A stretch of 64,000 nucleotides of DNA from Neptunomonas qingdaonensis (GCF_900113275.1 NZ_FOOU01000006.1:62001-126000), one strand, 5' to 3'; shown: positions 45,318 to 55,168, numbered from the stretch's first letter. The notes: a model not told the origin generated them from the letters alone. Numbers and translations: made by a program.

Positions 45318-45521
45318 ATGAGCCAACAAGAAAAGCCTGATACAGGGCGCCGCGGGTTTCTGAAAACACTGGGGCTGGCAGGAACAGCAGTTGGCGCTGC
45401 TAGCGTTGTCGGCAGCGTTAAAGCGCAAGTTACAGCAGAAGAACCAGAAGCAAAAAAACAAAGTGCTGGTTACCAGGAAACCGAACATGTTCGTAGTTAC
45501 TACGAAACATTACGTAATTAA
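45318..45521 (+). CDS. Small Tat-signal protein of formate dehydrogenase operon
   Basis: 67 residues, nearly half of it a twin-arginine signal (GRRGFLKTLGLAGTAVGAASVVGSVKA). The mature part is only about 35 residues with no cysteine, ending ETEHVRSYYETLRN. This is the small Tat-target family always found just before fdhA in such operons. Its function is unknown; it could be a small exported subunit. A GCGGAG site precedes the ATG. Confidence 0.9.
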   Translation: MSQQEKPDTGRRGFLKTLGLAGTAVGAASVVGSVKAQVTAEEPEAKKQSAGYQETEHVRSYYETLRN

Positions 45522-45548
45522 CACCCGTACAGGTGAGGATCTGAGAAC

Positions 45549-48413
45549 ATGAGACTAACAAAAAAATCTGATCAGTCCGCCGCTACGTCTTCGACGTCGG
45601 GACTGGGCCTTAGCCGCCGGCGCTTCTTGCAAAATTCCGGTATTGCTGCCGGTGGTGTAGCAACGGCAGGCATGATGGCACCTGGCATGATGCAACCAGC
45701 AGAGGCCGCCACCGCACCCACAGGTGCAGCGATTGAGATCAAACGTACGATCTGTTCACACTGCTCGGTTGGCTGCGGCGTTTACGCCGAAGTCCAGAAC
45801 GGTATCTGGACTGGCCAGGAGCCTGCTTTTGATCATCCTTTCAATTTAGGTGCTCACTGCGCTAAAGGGGCTGCACTGCGTGAACACGGCCATGGTGATC
45901 GTCGTTTAAAGTACCCAATGAAGCTGGTTGATGGCCAATGGAAAAAGATCTCCTGGGAACAGGCTATTGACGAAGTCGGCGATAAAATGCTGCAAGTTCG
46001 TGAAGAATCCGGCCCGGATTCTGTTTACTGGTTAGGTTCCGCTAAGTTCAGCAATGAACAAGCCTACCTTTTCCGTAAATATGCTTCGCTTTGGGGAACC
46101 AATAACGTCGACCACCAGGCCCGAATTTGTCACTCTACGACAGTAGCAGGTGTAGCAAACACCTGGGGCTATGGAGCAATGACTAACTCGTTCAATGATA
46201 TCCATTTCTCCAAGTCTATTATCCTGATCGGCGCCAACCCTGCTGAAGCGCACCCGGTTTCCATGCAGCATATTCTGCGTGCAAAAGAGCGTAACAAAGC
46301 ACATATCATCTGCGTTGATCCTCGCTTCACCCGTACGGCTGCTCACGCCAATGAGTATATCCGCATTCGACCGGGCTCTGATGTCGCATTTGTCTGGGGA
46401 ATGTTATGGCATATCTTTGAAAACGGCTGGGAAGACAAACAGTTCATCCAGCAACGCGTTTACGGCATGAATGAAGTACGCGAAGAAGTCAGCAAGTGGA
46501 CACCTGACGAAGTTGAGAATGTAACCGGCGTAACCGGCGAACAGATGCGACGCGCTGCTAAAGAACTGGCTGAAAACCGTCCTGGTACGGTTATCTGGTG
46601 TATGGGGGGAACCCAGCACACCACCGGTAACAACAACACGCGTGCATACTGCATCCTGATGCTGGCGCTGGGTAATATGGGTAAATCTGGCGGCGGAACG
46701 AACATCTTTCGAGGTCACGACAATGTACAAGGCGCGACTGACCTGGGGGTACTGTCACACACCTTGCCTGGCTACTACGGTTTATCCGACGGCGCCTGGG
46801 CACATTGGGCTAAGGTCTGGAATGTAGATCTGGAGTGGATTCAAAACCGTTTTGATCAAAACGTCTACCGCAAACTAAAACCCATCAACGACCAGGGTAT
46901 TCCGGTTTCCCGCTGGATTGATGGTGTACTTGAAAATAAAGAGAATATCGACCAGAAAGACAATCTGCGTGTCATGGTCTGTTGGGGTCACGCTGTTAAC
47001 TCCCAGACGCGTGGTGTTGAGATGAAAAAAGCGATCGAAAAACTCGATACGCTGGTCATAGTTGACCCCTATCCAACCCATGCGGCCGTTATGTCCGACC
47101 GCAAAGATGGTGTTTATCTGCTGCCTGCCTGTACCCAGTTTGAGACTTACGGGTCTGTCACGGCTTCAAACCGCTCGCTACAATGGCGTGACCAAGTCAT
47201 TGAGCCGCTTTTTGAATCAAAGCCTGATCACGAGATCATGAACCTGTTTGCGAAAAAACTCGGTTTTGCTGAACAGCTTTTCAAAAATATCGAAATCAAA
47301 AACGACCAGCCGGTCATTGAAGATATTACCCGCGAGTTCAATAAAGGAATGTGGACGATTGGTTACACGGGCCAAAGTCCTGAGCGTATGAAGTTGCACC
47401 AGAAAAACTGGCACACCTTCAACTACGATACGCTGATAGGTGAAGGCGGTCCGATATCAGGCGAATACTACGGCATGCCGTGGCCATGTTGGGGAACAGC
47501 GGAACAAGGCCACCCTGGCACGCCAATCTTATACGATACCAGCAAGTCCGTTGCTGACGGTGGTTTAACCTTCCGCGCCCGCTTTGGTGTAGAACGTGAA
47601 GGCGTCAACCTACTGGCTGAGAATTCTTTCTCGAAAAATTCAGATATCAAAGATGGCTACCCTGAATTCAGCGGTAAGTTACTGAAAAAACTCGGCTGGT
47701 GGGACGATCTAACCGCTGATGAAAAAGCTCAAGCCGAAGGTAAAAACTGGAAAACTGACCTGTCAGGCGGTATCCAGCGTGTCGCCATCAAACATGGCTG
47801 CTCACCTTTTGGTAATGCCAAAGCCCGTGCTGTCGTCTGGACCTTCCCTGATAAAGTACCGCTGCATCGTGAGCCCTTGTACACCGCTCGCCGAGACTTG
47901 GTCAGCAAGTATCCTACATGGGATGACGCTGAATCCATCTATCGTTTACCAACCCTGTACAAGTCAATTCAGGATAAAGATGTCTCTAAAGAGTACCCGA
48001 TTGTCCTGACTTCTGGCCGCTTAGTTGAGTATGAAGGAGGCGGAGAAGAGACCCGCTCAAATCCTTGGCTGGCAGAGCTTCAACAAGAAATGTTTGTAGA
48101 AGTAAACCCAGTTGATGCCAACAACATCGGCTTCAAGGATGGCGACGATGTGTGGGTGGAAGGTGCCGAAGGCGGTAAGGTGCGCGTTAAAGCATTGGTT
48201 ACCCGGCGTGTTGATACAGGCGTTGTATTTATGCCGTTCCATTTCGGAGGCCGCTTCCAGGGTAAAGATCTCACCGATAAATACCCTCAAGGCGCCGCAC
48301 CTTATGTCACTGGCGAAGCAGCAAATACAGCCACCACATATGGTTATGACCCAGTCACTCAGATGCAGGAAACGAAAGTTACCTTGTGTCGTATCAACAA
48401 AGCTACCGCATAA
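45549..48413 (+). CDS. fdhA: Tat-exported formate dehydrogenase catalytic subunit FdhA
   Basis: 954 residues. It has a twin-arginine signal (SRRRFLQNSGIAAGG), a 4Fe-4S site (CSHCSVGCGVYAE with a further Cys in AHCAKGA), then the bis-MGD-binding domains. The metal ligand is Cys194 in ARICHSTTV, so no selenocysteine is used. Other family blocks are GANPAEAHPVSMQHIL, GNMGKSGGGTNIFRGHDNVQGATDLG and the C-terminal cofactor domain VLTSGRLVEYEGGGEETRSNPW. It oxidises formate in the periplasm with FdhB and FdhC. The tungstate transporter and shared regulation suggest it may carry tungsten. Confidence 0.96.
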   Translation: MRLTKKSDQSAATSSTSGLGLSRRRFLQNSGIAAGGVATAGMMAPGMMQPAEAATAPTGAAIEIKRTICSHCSVGCGVYAEVQNGIWTGQEPAFDHPFNLGAHCAKGAALREHGHGDRRLKYPMKLVDGQWKKISWEQAIDEVGDKMLQVREESGPDSVYWLGSAKFSNEQAYLFRKYASLWGTNNVDHQARICHSTTVAGVANTWGYGAMTNSFNDIHFSKSIILIGANPAEAHPVSMQHILRAKERNKAHIICVDPRFTRTAAHANEYIRIRPGSDVAFVWGMLWHIFENGWEDKQFIQQRVYGMNEVREEVSKWTPDEVENVTGVTGEQMRRAAKELAENRPGTVIWCMGGTQHTTGNNNTRAYCILMLALGNMGKSGGGTNIFRGHDNVQGATDLGVLSHTLPGYYGLSDGAWAHWAKVWNVDLEWIQNRFDQNVYRKLKPINDQGIPVSRWIDGVLENKENIDQKDNLRVMVCWGHAVNSQTRGVEMKKAIEKLDTLVIVDPYPTHAAVMSDRKDGVYLLPACTQFETYGSVTASNRSLQWRDQVIEPLFESKPDHEIMNLFAKKLGFAEQLFKNIEIKNDQPVIEDITREFNKGMWTIGYTGQSPERMKLHQKNWHTFNYDTLIGEGGPISGEYYGMPWPCWGTAEQGHPGTPILYDTSKSVADGGLTFRARFGVEREGVNLLAENSFSKNSDIKDGYPEFSGKLLKKLGWWDDLTADEKAQAEGKNWKTDLSGGIQRVAIKHGCSPFGNAKARAVVWTFPDKVPLHREPLYTARRDLVSKYPTWDDAESIYRLPTLYKSIQDKDVSKEYPIVLTSGRLVEYEGGGEETRSNPWLAELQQEMFVEVNPVDANNIGFKDGDDVWVEGAEGGKVRVKALVTRRVDTGVVFMPFHFGGRFQGKDLTDKYPQGAAPYVTGEAANTATTYGYDPVTQMQETKVTLCRINKATA

Positions 48414-48426
48414 GGGGTAACAGATT

Positions 48427-49053
48427 ATGGCTAGAATGAAATTCCTCTGTGACTCCAAGCGCTGTATCGAGTGCAATGGCTGTGTCACCGCATGTAAAAA
48501 CGAAAACGAAGTCGAATGGGGTATTCAGCGTCGCCGCGTTGTTACCATCAATGATGGCGAGCCAGGTGAAACTTCCATCTCGGTAGCCTGTATGCATTGC
48601 TCAGATGCGCCTTGTATGGCCGTCTGCCCTACTGATGTTTTCTATCAAACCGAAGATGGCATCGTGCTACACAACAAAGACGGCTGTATCGGCTGTGGTT
48701 ATTGCTTGTATGCCTGCCCATTTGGCGCACCGCAGTTCCCCAGCGATGCTGCTTTTGGTGAGCGTGGAAAAATGGACAAGTGTACCTTCTGTGCAGGTGG
48801 TCCTGAAGAAGACAACAGCCCGGAAGAGAAAGCAAAATACGGATCCAACCGTATTGCCGAAGGTAAGCTGCCCATGTGTGCTGAAATGTGCTCCACCAAA
48901 GCGCTGTTAGCGGGTGATGCAGCGGAAGTGTCTGACATCTTCCGTGAGCGCGTCATCTACCGTGGTCACAATGATGGTGCCTGGGCACAAGCACCGACGA
49001 TGCAAAAGACAGGAGCCGACCTGGCTTACGATGCAACCCAGTCTAAAGCCTAA
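48427..49053 (+). CDS. fdhB: Formate dehydrogenase iron-sulfur subunit FdhB
   Basis: A 208-residue electron-transfer subunit with four 4Fe-4S motifs: CDSKRCIECNGCVTACKNEN, CMHCSDAPCMAVCPTDV, CIGCGYCLYACPFGAP with CTFCAGG, and CAEMCSTKALL. It relays electrons from FdhA to the cytochrome b subunit. It has no signal of its own and would be exported with FdhA. It begins 13 bases after fdhA. Confidence 0.95.
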   Translation: MARMKFLCDSKRCIECNGCVTACKNENEVEWGIQRRRVVTINDGEPGETSISVACMHCSDAPCMAVCPTDVFYQTEDGIVLHNKDGCIGCGYCLYACPFGAPQFPSDAAFGERGKMDKCTFCAGGPEEDNSPEEKAKYGSNRIAEGKLPMCAEMCSTKALLAGDAAEVSDIFRERVIYRGHNDGAWAQAPTMQKTGADLAYDATQSKA

Positions 49054-49102
49054 GCCTTAACGCTTAAGGCTTAATCCTTAACGCGCCGGAAACTTCCGGC
49101 GC
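49051..49102 (+). other. Two consecutive hairpins between fdhB and fdhC
   Basis: The first (49051-49073) has 10-base arms TAAGCCTTAA and TTAAGGCTTA around CGC. The second (49083-49102) has arms GCGCCGGAA and TTCCGGCGC and is followed by CTTATTCTT. Together they may attenuate read-through or protect the upstream message, setting subunit ratios. Confidence 0.55.
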
Positions 49103-49121
49103 CTTATTCTTAGGGGGATCT

Positions 49122-50141
49122 ATGATTCCACTTAAATGGCTCAGTTTTAAACTGCCATTTCATACCTTACTGCTGCCCTTGCTGGCACTAACGTTAGCAT
49201 TCTCCTTGTCGTTCTCTGGGCTTACACAGGCGGCGGACTCTGCTGAAGAAAAAACATCACAAGCCAGACCCGCTGAAAGAAAAGTTGCTAGCTTTGCTGG
49301 TCCAGAATACTGGAAGGCCATACAACAGGGCGAAACCGGACGTACACAATCACAGGCCAGAGAAGCCAACCAACTCATCAACGTACAAGGTGAAGAGTGG
49401 CGCATATGGCGTAACCAATGGGTAACGCCCGCAGGGGCTTATGCCATGGGTGGCACACTTGCTGTACTGCTTATTTTTTACATCTTAGTGGGCCAAAATA
49501 AGCTCGACTCCCCACGCACAGGCAATACAGTAGAGCGCTGGAAGCGTTTTGATCGCGCCCTGCACTGGACCGTCGCTACCCTGTTTATCATCTTAGCGAT
49601 TTCAGGCTTAACCCTGCTCTACGGAAAGTTTTTCCTGCGCGCAGCACTCGGTGATTCACTCTGGGGTAACTACGCAATAGCCTGCAAATTAGCGCATAAC
49701 TATTTAGGACCTCTGTTTGTACTGGGTCTGCTAGTCATGATCATCAAATGGATGAAAAATAACTTCTTCAACAGCACAGACGTTAAATGGTTTATGCAAG
49801 GCGGCGGCATGGTGGGTAAAGCTCACCCTAGCGCTGGCTATATGAACGGCGGCGAAAAAGCCTGGTTTTGGGTTCTGACTACCGTCGGATTGGTTGTTTG
49901 TATAAGCGGCTTAGTGATGGACTTTCCAAACTTTGACCAATACCGTGAAACCATGCAGCAGGCTAACCTGATTCACGGCGCAGCTTCACTACTGCTGATA
50001 GCCGCATCGTTTGGTCATATCTATATCGGCACCGCCGGTACAGAAGGCGCACTCGAAGGCATGACAAACGGCCACGTCGATGAAGCATGGGCGAAACAAC
50101 ATCATGACCTCTGGTATAACGAGGTGAAGAACAAAAAGTAA
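49122..50141 (+). CDS. fdhC: Formate dehydrogenase cytochrome b subunit FdhC
   Basis: 339 residues. An N-terminal signal-like segment (LLLPLLALTLAFSLSFSGLTQA) is followed by a periplasmic stretch and four further membrane helices. Likely haem b histidines are in RALHWTVATLF, CKLAHNYLGPLF and NLIHGAASLLLIAASFGHIYIG. It anchors the enzyme and hands electrons to quinone. The AGGGGGA site precedes the ATG; the extra N-terminal periplasmic extension (GPEYWKAIQQG) is usual for this subgroup. Confidence 0.93.
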   Translation: MIPLKWLSFKLPFHTLLLPLLALTLAFSLSFSGLTQAADSAEEKTSQARPAERKVASFAGPEYWKAIQQGETGRTQSQAREANQLINVQGEEWRIWRNQWVTPAGAYAMGGTLAVLLIFYILVGQNKLDSPRTGNTVERWKRFDRALHWTVATLFIILAISGLTLLYGKFFLRAALGDSLWGNYAIACKLAHNYLGPLFVLGLLVMIIKWMKNNFFNSTDVKWFMQGGGMVGKAHPSAGYMNGGEKAWFWVLTTVGLVVCISGLVMDFPNFDQYRETMQQANLIHGAASLLLIAASFGHIYIGTAGTEGALEGMTNGHVDEAWAKQHHDLWYNEVKNKK

Positions 50142-50538
50142 ACGAAACAGCCAAGCAGCAGTTATAAGGCTCTCTTGGCTATATGTTCCACTGAAAAAAC
50201 CAGACCTGTATCGACTTTACATAAGCAGTTACAGGTCTGGTTTCGCTAATTAACGTAAGACCGGGCGCATAAACTGGCGCTCTACTGTCCGTACATTTCT
50301 ATTCTCTTTTGCGTAATCAAATACTTTTATACATCTGCATATACCTCGCAAGACAGTGCCGACCCGCGGCGGACGTTTTCTTAGGACTCATAAGCTAACG
50401 AGTAAGTGCGTAACGGGCCCCTCTCCTTGCTTAAAACGAACACTATGATATAAATAATAAGAAATATCGTTCTAAGCGTTTCAAAGTTTCCAAGCATTTT
50501 CTCCTTTAGTACGCACATATCATCGAGCCTAATAATAA
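50142..50538. other. Intergenic region with terminator after fdhC
   Basis: No gene. It contains the hairpin at 50197-50243, then a featureless stretch with an AT-rich end that should hold the promoter of the GGDEF-EAL gene. I see no GGTCA-type palindrome or -24/-12 element here. Confidence 0.5.
50197..50243 (+). terminator. Terminator-like hairpin after fdhC
   Basis: Perfect 14-base arms AAACCAGACCTGTA (50197-50210) and TACAGGTCTGGTTT (50230-50243) with a 19-base loop. It has an A run before and short T run after, so it could end transcripts from both sides. Confidence 0.65.
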
Positions 50539-52485
50539 ATGACTTTGAAAAATAACTGGATCAAAAAAGCAATTCCCTTCTTAACAGTTATTTTCTTATT
50601 GTTTTCTATGATGATGTTGTGGAGTTTTTACCTGCTCAATAACGGTAATTATTTTCACCAACTAAATATACGTCACTACAAATACACTAATGAATTAAAT
50701 GAACTGATTTCTGTACCCAGAAAAGTAGTTTCAGCAGAAGATCCGCTCAACATCAATCAAATCCGTGAAGCTATTATCAAGATTCGAGAGCAACCTATTG
50801 AGTGTCTATCCATTATCAGTCACTCTAATCAACTACTGATGAACTTAATGGGTACCGAGGCAGTAATTACACTGTGCGAAAATGACATCAAAAGCGCTGA
50901 CGAAACCCTGGATGCACTAACCCGCTATGAAAATGACACAATCAGTATACAAGTACTTCAAAATCAGCTAGTTAAAGCGCTGTCTGAGTTTAGTAACAAC
51001 TCAGCTGAATTTGAAGAGCCGGTGGAAAAAATTACCAATTTTATAGAAACCACGACTATCTGGTTGATCATTTTGTCTTCGGCCCTCGTTTTATTCATCA
51101 CAATGTTTATATCCCGCGCTGTATCAGCAGTACTAACAAACAGGGAAGCAGCAATGGAAGCCCTCGCACAAAGCGAGGAGCTTAATAAACAACTGGCCTA
51201 CAAAGACACCTTAACGGGCTTACCCAACAGAAATGTACTAGAGAACACCATTAATACAGCGATAGCCAAATCAGTTCGCAACAATTCACAGTTTGCAGTA
51301 ATGTTTATAGACCTTGATCAATTTAAAGATGTCAACGATACCCTGGGCCATACTGTCGGTGATGAACTGCTTGTTGAGATGGCCAATCGTATTGCGCATA
51401 CCGTGCGAGAGCCCGATTTAGTTGTGCGTTTTGGTGGCGATGAGTTTGTTGCTGTCACTGATTGTTTTGAATACATTGAAACTATCGACTCAATTGCTCA
51501 CAGAATTATCGATGCCATCAGCAAACCGATCAGACTAGATGATTCCGAAACATATATTACGGCGAGTATTGGCATTGCCTGTTACCCAAAAAATGGAGGG
51601 AATAGTACCTCACTACTAAAGCACGCCGATACGGCCATGTATCAAGCCAAAAATGCTGGAAGAAATCAGTTTCAAGCCTACGATAAACTATCTGCTAGTA
51701 AACAAAATCGTAAGCTAGACTTAGTTAAACAACTTCATCACGCCATTAATAATAATGAGATCAGCCTGGTTTACCAACCTGTCGTCAAACTTTCAGACGG
51801 AAGAATCGTAGGCAGCGAAGCACTTTTACGCTGGACCAACGAAAATAATGAAATCATTGGTCCCGATGAGTTTATTCCCATTGCGGAGCATTCTGGGCAG
51901 ATTATTAATATTGGAAATTGGGTCATACAACAGGCTTGCCAGCAGTGTAAAATATGGCGGGAAGCTGGTGCAGTTAATCATGCAATGGCCATTAACGTTT
52001 CCTCCTATCAATTGAAAGACCCAAAATTTTCTAAACGGCTATCAGATATTTTAACCGCCTTGTCACTACCAGCTGAATGCATTCATATCGAAATCACAGA
52101 AAACATTGCCATTACCGAAGATCAGGTCTGCGTTGCTACCTTGCACGAACTGGCTGAACTTGGCACCCGACTGCTACTGGATGATTTTGGTACGGGCTAC
52201 TCCTGTTTGAGCTACCTGAAAGACTTACCCTTTAATGTATTAAAAATCGATAGAAGCTTTATGCCCGCAAACAACACCATTGCCTCAACAATTATTGCAA
52301 TGGGTCACGAACTGAATATGGAAATCATTGCAGAAGGTATCGAAACACAGTCGTGTTATGAATTTTTAAAGAACCTGAATTGCCAATATGGCCAAGGCTC
52401 CTTATTCCAAAAGCCAGTCCCACCCAGTGAATTCGATATTTTCAAACAATTTAGGTTTCATTCGGAAAAAACGAACCTGAAATAG
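50539..52485 (+). CDS. Membrane GGDEF-EAL protein (c-di-GMP turnover)
   Basis: 648 residues. TM1 is at about 11-33, a periplasmic domain of unrecognised family at about 34-170 (with two cysteines), and TM2 at about 172-195. The GGDEF domain is intact (DLDQFKDVNDTLGH, RFGGDEFV), and so is the EAL domain (SEALLRW, AINVSSYQ, HIEITEN, LDDFGTGYSCL, VLKIDRSF, AEGIE). Either or both activities are possible; the sequence does not show which dominates. No partner gene is adjacent; it is read alone after the formate dehydrogenase operon. Confidence 0.9.
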   Translation: MTLKNNWIKKAIPFLTVIFLLFSMMMLWSFYLLNNGNYFHQLNIRHYKYTNELNELISVPRKVVSAEDPLNINQIREAIIKIREQPIECLSIISHSNQLLMNLMGTEAVITLCENDIKSADETLDALTRYENDTISIQVLQNQLVKALSEFSNNSAEFEEPVEKITNFIETTTIWLIILSSALVLFITMFISRAVSAVLTNREAAMEALAQSEELNKQLAYKDTLTGLPNRNVLENTINTAIAKSVRNNSQFAVMFIDLDQFKDVNDTLGHTVGDELLVEMANRIAHTVREPDLVVRFGGDEFVAVTDCFEYIETIDSIAHRIIDAISKPIRLDDSETYITASIGIACYPKNGGNSTSLLKHADTAMYQAKNAGRNQFQAYDKLSASKQNRKLDLVKQLHHAINNNEISLVYQPVVKLSDGRIVGSEALLRWTNENNEIIGPDEFIPIAEHSGQIINIGNWVIQQACQQCKIWREAGAVNHAMAINVSSYQLKDPKFSKRLSDILTALSLPAECIHIEITENIAITEDQVCVATLHELAELGTRLLLDDFGTGYSCLSYLKDLPFNVLKIDRSFMPANNTIASTIIAMGHELNMEIIAEGIETQSCYEFLKNLNCQYGQGSLFQKPVPPSEFDIFKQFRFHSEKTNLK

Positions 52486-52881
52486 AGGAATAAAGTTATC
52501 GATAGAATGCTTAGCTTATGGACTTCAAAGACATTTACCCTAAATTTATACCTATACGCGTAGTATTGATGATGGACTCCTGCTTTTCTGTGAAACGCTT
52601 GGCGGTCATCACTTCCAAAGTATGGTGAGATACCTATGATGACCGTAACCGTTCATTCTGCGGCCTGGTTGATATCCCGATACAGGTCTGAAGGTAATGG
52701 TTGATTTGCAAATTTCTCTATCCATACCCGGGGCGTCAGCTCTTCCACTCGACTGGCCGGATGCTCACTGATTTTCAATAATACATCCGTCAGACAGGTA
52801 TATCGATTAATGTCATGCAGAACCTCCTGCGTATAGATTACAAGAAAATTCTACTTTTGCGCATTATTAATTTCCGGGGGA
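52486..52881. other. Intergenic region holding IS66 debris
   Basis: Apart from the IS66 remnant at 52590-52820 no gene is seen. The LysR-type gene ends at 52882 from the other side. Confidence 0.5.
52590..52820 (-). mobile_element. 3' end of an IS66-family element, transposase truncated
   Basis: On the minus strand a frame ending at the stop codon 52653-52655 encodes about 55 residues resembling the IS66 transposase C-terminus (INRYTCLTDVLLKISEHPAS, VEELTPRVWIEKFAN). Beyond the stop, GTGAAACGCTTGGCGGTC beginning at 52590 resembles an IS66-type end. An in-frame stop lies a few codons upstream (near 52853) and the rest of the transposase and the other end are missing, so it cannot move itself. 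Confidence 0.7.
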
Positions 52882-53790
52882 TTACCCTGGATACCCCGGC
52901 TGGGATACTGGAGAAACCATTAAATGCGCTTTTTTCTGTGTGTCAGAGGCGATCAGTAGACATTCTGAAATTCGTTTTAATACCTGCTCGTCAATAGATG
53001 CTGAGTAGATCATATTCATCTTGAGTACTAAATTACTGTTAATAATATTTGCAGGTAACATTCTGGTTTTATGAGGGATCAGTAATGATTCAGGCAATAG
53101 CGATATAGCAAAACCAGCATGAACGGCTGTCGCTACATTTTCAAGGACGGGGCTAGCAAATACTTGCCTATAAGAAATATTGGCCTTTTTCAGCCCTTCA
53201 AGACATAGATCACGAACGATACAATTGTCCTGATGTATAGCGACCGGTATTTCCGCATGTTCTTCCAGCCGAACAAATGCCGGAGCTGACCATATCAAGC
53301 GTTCGCTCCAAAGCAACATCTCATCTGTACTTTCTGCTTCTCCGGCAACAATGGCTATATCAAGCTCACCGGCATCCAATTTTTTTCTCAGGTTTCGACT
53401 ACGATCACAGACTATTCGTGCCTCAAGGTTAGGTAGTTCTTGGGTTAATACCGGCATAAAGAAATTAAGGAAATCTTGTGCATAATCCGTAGGAATACCA
53501 AAACTGAGTTGGCCGGAAAGATCCCTTGCGGCTAAGGCAGACAGCGCAGCATTGTTAAGTTGTAAAAATTGTTCACTGTAACTGAGTAATGTCTTTCCTG
53601 CTTCAGTTAATGTGATCCCTCGGTTACTACGTTCCATTAAACGGCTGCCCAACTGCTCCTCCAGGCGCTTCATCTGCATGCTGACTGCCGCATGTGAACG
53701 ATAAATAGCTTCCGCTGCTTTCTTAAGTTCTCCTGTTCTCACAACCATGACAAATGTACGTAATAATTCAAGATCAAGTAACGGGTCCAT
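52882..53790 (-). CDS. LysR-family transcriptional regulator
   Basis: 302 residues. The N-terminal winged helix is typical (LELLRTFVMVVRTGELKKAAEAIYRSHAAVSMQMKRLEEQLGSRLMERSNRGITLTEAG), followed by a substrate-binding domain. I chose the ATG at 53790, which has AAAGGG upstream; a longer in-frame start adds 12 residues. It is divergent from the alcohol-dehydrogenase-like gene and probably controls it. The inducer is unknown. Confidence 0.9.
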   Translation of the reverse strand: MDPLLDLELLRTFVMVVRTGELKKAAEAIYRSHAAVSMQMKRLEEQLGSRLMERSNRGITLTEAGKTLLSYSEQFLQLNNAALSALAARDLSGQLSFGIPTDYAQDFLNFFMPVLTQELPNLEARIVCDRSRNLRKKLDAGELDIAIVAGEAESTDEMLLWSERLIWSAPAFVRLEEHAEIPVAIHQDNCIVRDLCLEGLKKANISYRQVFASPVLENVATAVHAGFAISLLPESLLIPHKTRMLPANIINSNLVLKMNMIYSASIDEQVLKRISECLLIASDTQKKAHLMVSPVSQPGYPG

Positions 53791-54032
53791 TGGCTGCCCT
53801 TTCCGGATATTTAACGAGTATTTCAATTTTAATAAACATATTAATGCTTCAATAAATCTGAATAACTCATTAATTATTTATTGTTTGCTTGAAGTATGCA
53901 TTTTTCTTAGTCTAGTAGGCAACTACCTGATAAATGCTTTTCGATCAGTGAAAGCCAGGGACTCATGATTCAAACGAACTGTCTTAATTTAATCCAGTTC
54001 GATGCGAATTCAATTCAAGCGTGGAAAATAAT

Positions 54033-55130
54033 ATGACAATCAATAAAATCCCGCATCAAATGACAGGCGTTATTTTAACGGGGCACGGTGGCCTTGAAAA
54101 ACTGCAGTTGCGCACTGACCTGCCAGTACCAACGCCAGGTAAAGGAGAGGTACTCATCAAGGTGGGTGCCAGTGGAGTAAACAATACCGATATCAATACC
54201 CGTATCGGTTGGTATTCGAAAGGCGTAACCGGGCAAACCAACGCCGGGGCTGCAGATGGATTTGAGACAGCCAATGATGATGATGCAAGCTGGTCAGGTA
54301 TCCCGCTTGGGTTACCGAGGATACAAGGGGCGGATTGCTGTGGCGAGATTGTCGCTGTCGGTGAGCAGGTCAACCCTGATCGGATAGGTCAAAGGGTGCT
54401 GGTGCGTAGCATGCAATCAGTACCCACAGAAGATGAATTCAGCTGTATTACATTTGGCTCTGAATGTGACGGTAGCTTCGCACAATATACCAAGACCCGA
54501 GCAATTGAAGCATTTACAATACAAAGTTCATTGAGTGATGCAGAGCTGGCATCGTTCCCATGTGCCTATTCTACTGCCGAAAATATGATCGACAGAGCCG
54601 CTGTTAAAGCCAATGAAACGGTACTGATCACCGGGGCATCGGGCGGTGTAGGATCGGCGGCAATACAATTGGCTAAACGTCGCCAGGCTAACGTCATTGC
54701 AATCTGTGGCGCTGAAAAGATGGAGCAAGTTAAGGCGCTGGGAGCTGACAAGGTAATCCAACGGGGACAAAGTCTGACGGATATTCTCGCCAATGACTCA
54801 GTGGATGTCGTGATTGATTTGGTCGCCGGAGATCAATGGGCAGAGCTACTCGACCTGTTACGCAGAGGCGGCCGCTACGCAGTAGCAGGCGCAATCGCAG
54901 GCCCCATCGTTGAACTGGATGTGAGAACGTTATATCTAAAGGATTTAAGTTTCTTTGGCTGTACTTACCAGCCTAGATCAGTGTTCGAAAATTTGATCCA
55001 ATATATAGAGCGTGGAGAGATAAAGCCCTTGATTGCTAAAACGTATCCACTACAACAGATCAGCGAAGCTCAACAAGACTTTATGGCTAAAAAATTCATT
55101 GGCAAACTGGTACTACTGCCACCCCGGTAA
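54033..55130 (+). CDS. Zinc-type/MDR alcohol dehydrogenase-like oxidoreductase
   Basis: 365 residues of the medium-chain dehydrogenase/reductase superfamily. The N-terminal GroES-like domain (VLIKVGASGVNNTDINTRIGWY) holds an insertion of about 25 residues (TNAGAADGFETANDDDASW), then IQGADCCGEIVAVG. The Rossmann motif is TGASGGVGSAAIQLAK, whose GxxGGVG form suits NADP(H). The classic zinc-site pattern is incomplete, so it may be a quinone-oxidoreductase-type reductase. The ATG at 54033 is preferred to a GTG at 54021. It is divergent from a LysR gene; substrate unknown. Confidence 0.85.
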   Translation: MTINKIPHQMTGVILTGHGGLEKLQLRTDLPVPTPGKGEVLIKVGASGVNNTDINTRIGWYSKGVTGQTNAGAADGFETANDDDASWSGIPLGLPRIQGADCCGEIVAVGEQVNPDRIGQRVLVRSMQSVPTEDEFSCITFGSECDGSFAQYTKTRAIEAFTIQSSLSDAELASFPCAYSTAENMIDRAAVKANETVLITGASGGVGSAAIQLAKRRQANVIAICGAEKMEQVKALGADKVIQRGQSLTDILANDSVDVVIDLVAGDQWAELLDLLRRGGRYAVAGAIAGPIVELDVRTLYLKDLSFFGCTYQPRSVFENLIQYIERGEIKPLIAKTYPLQQISEAQQDFMAKKFIGKLVLLPPR

Positions 55131-55168
55131 GAGTGGCATATCATGGCCTAGTCAGCGCCCAAAGCAAG

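Noticed and set aside
45549-48413. Selenocysteine formate dehydrogenase
   Set aside because: The metal ligand position is a Cys codon (TGT at 46128-46130) and the frame has no internal TGA.
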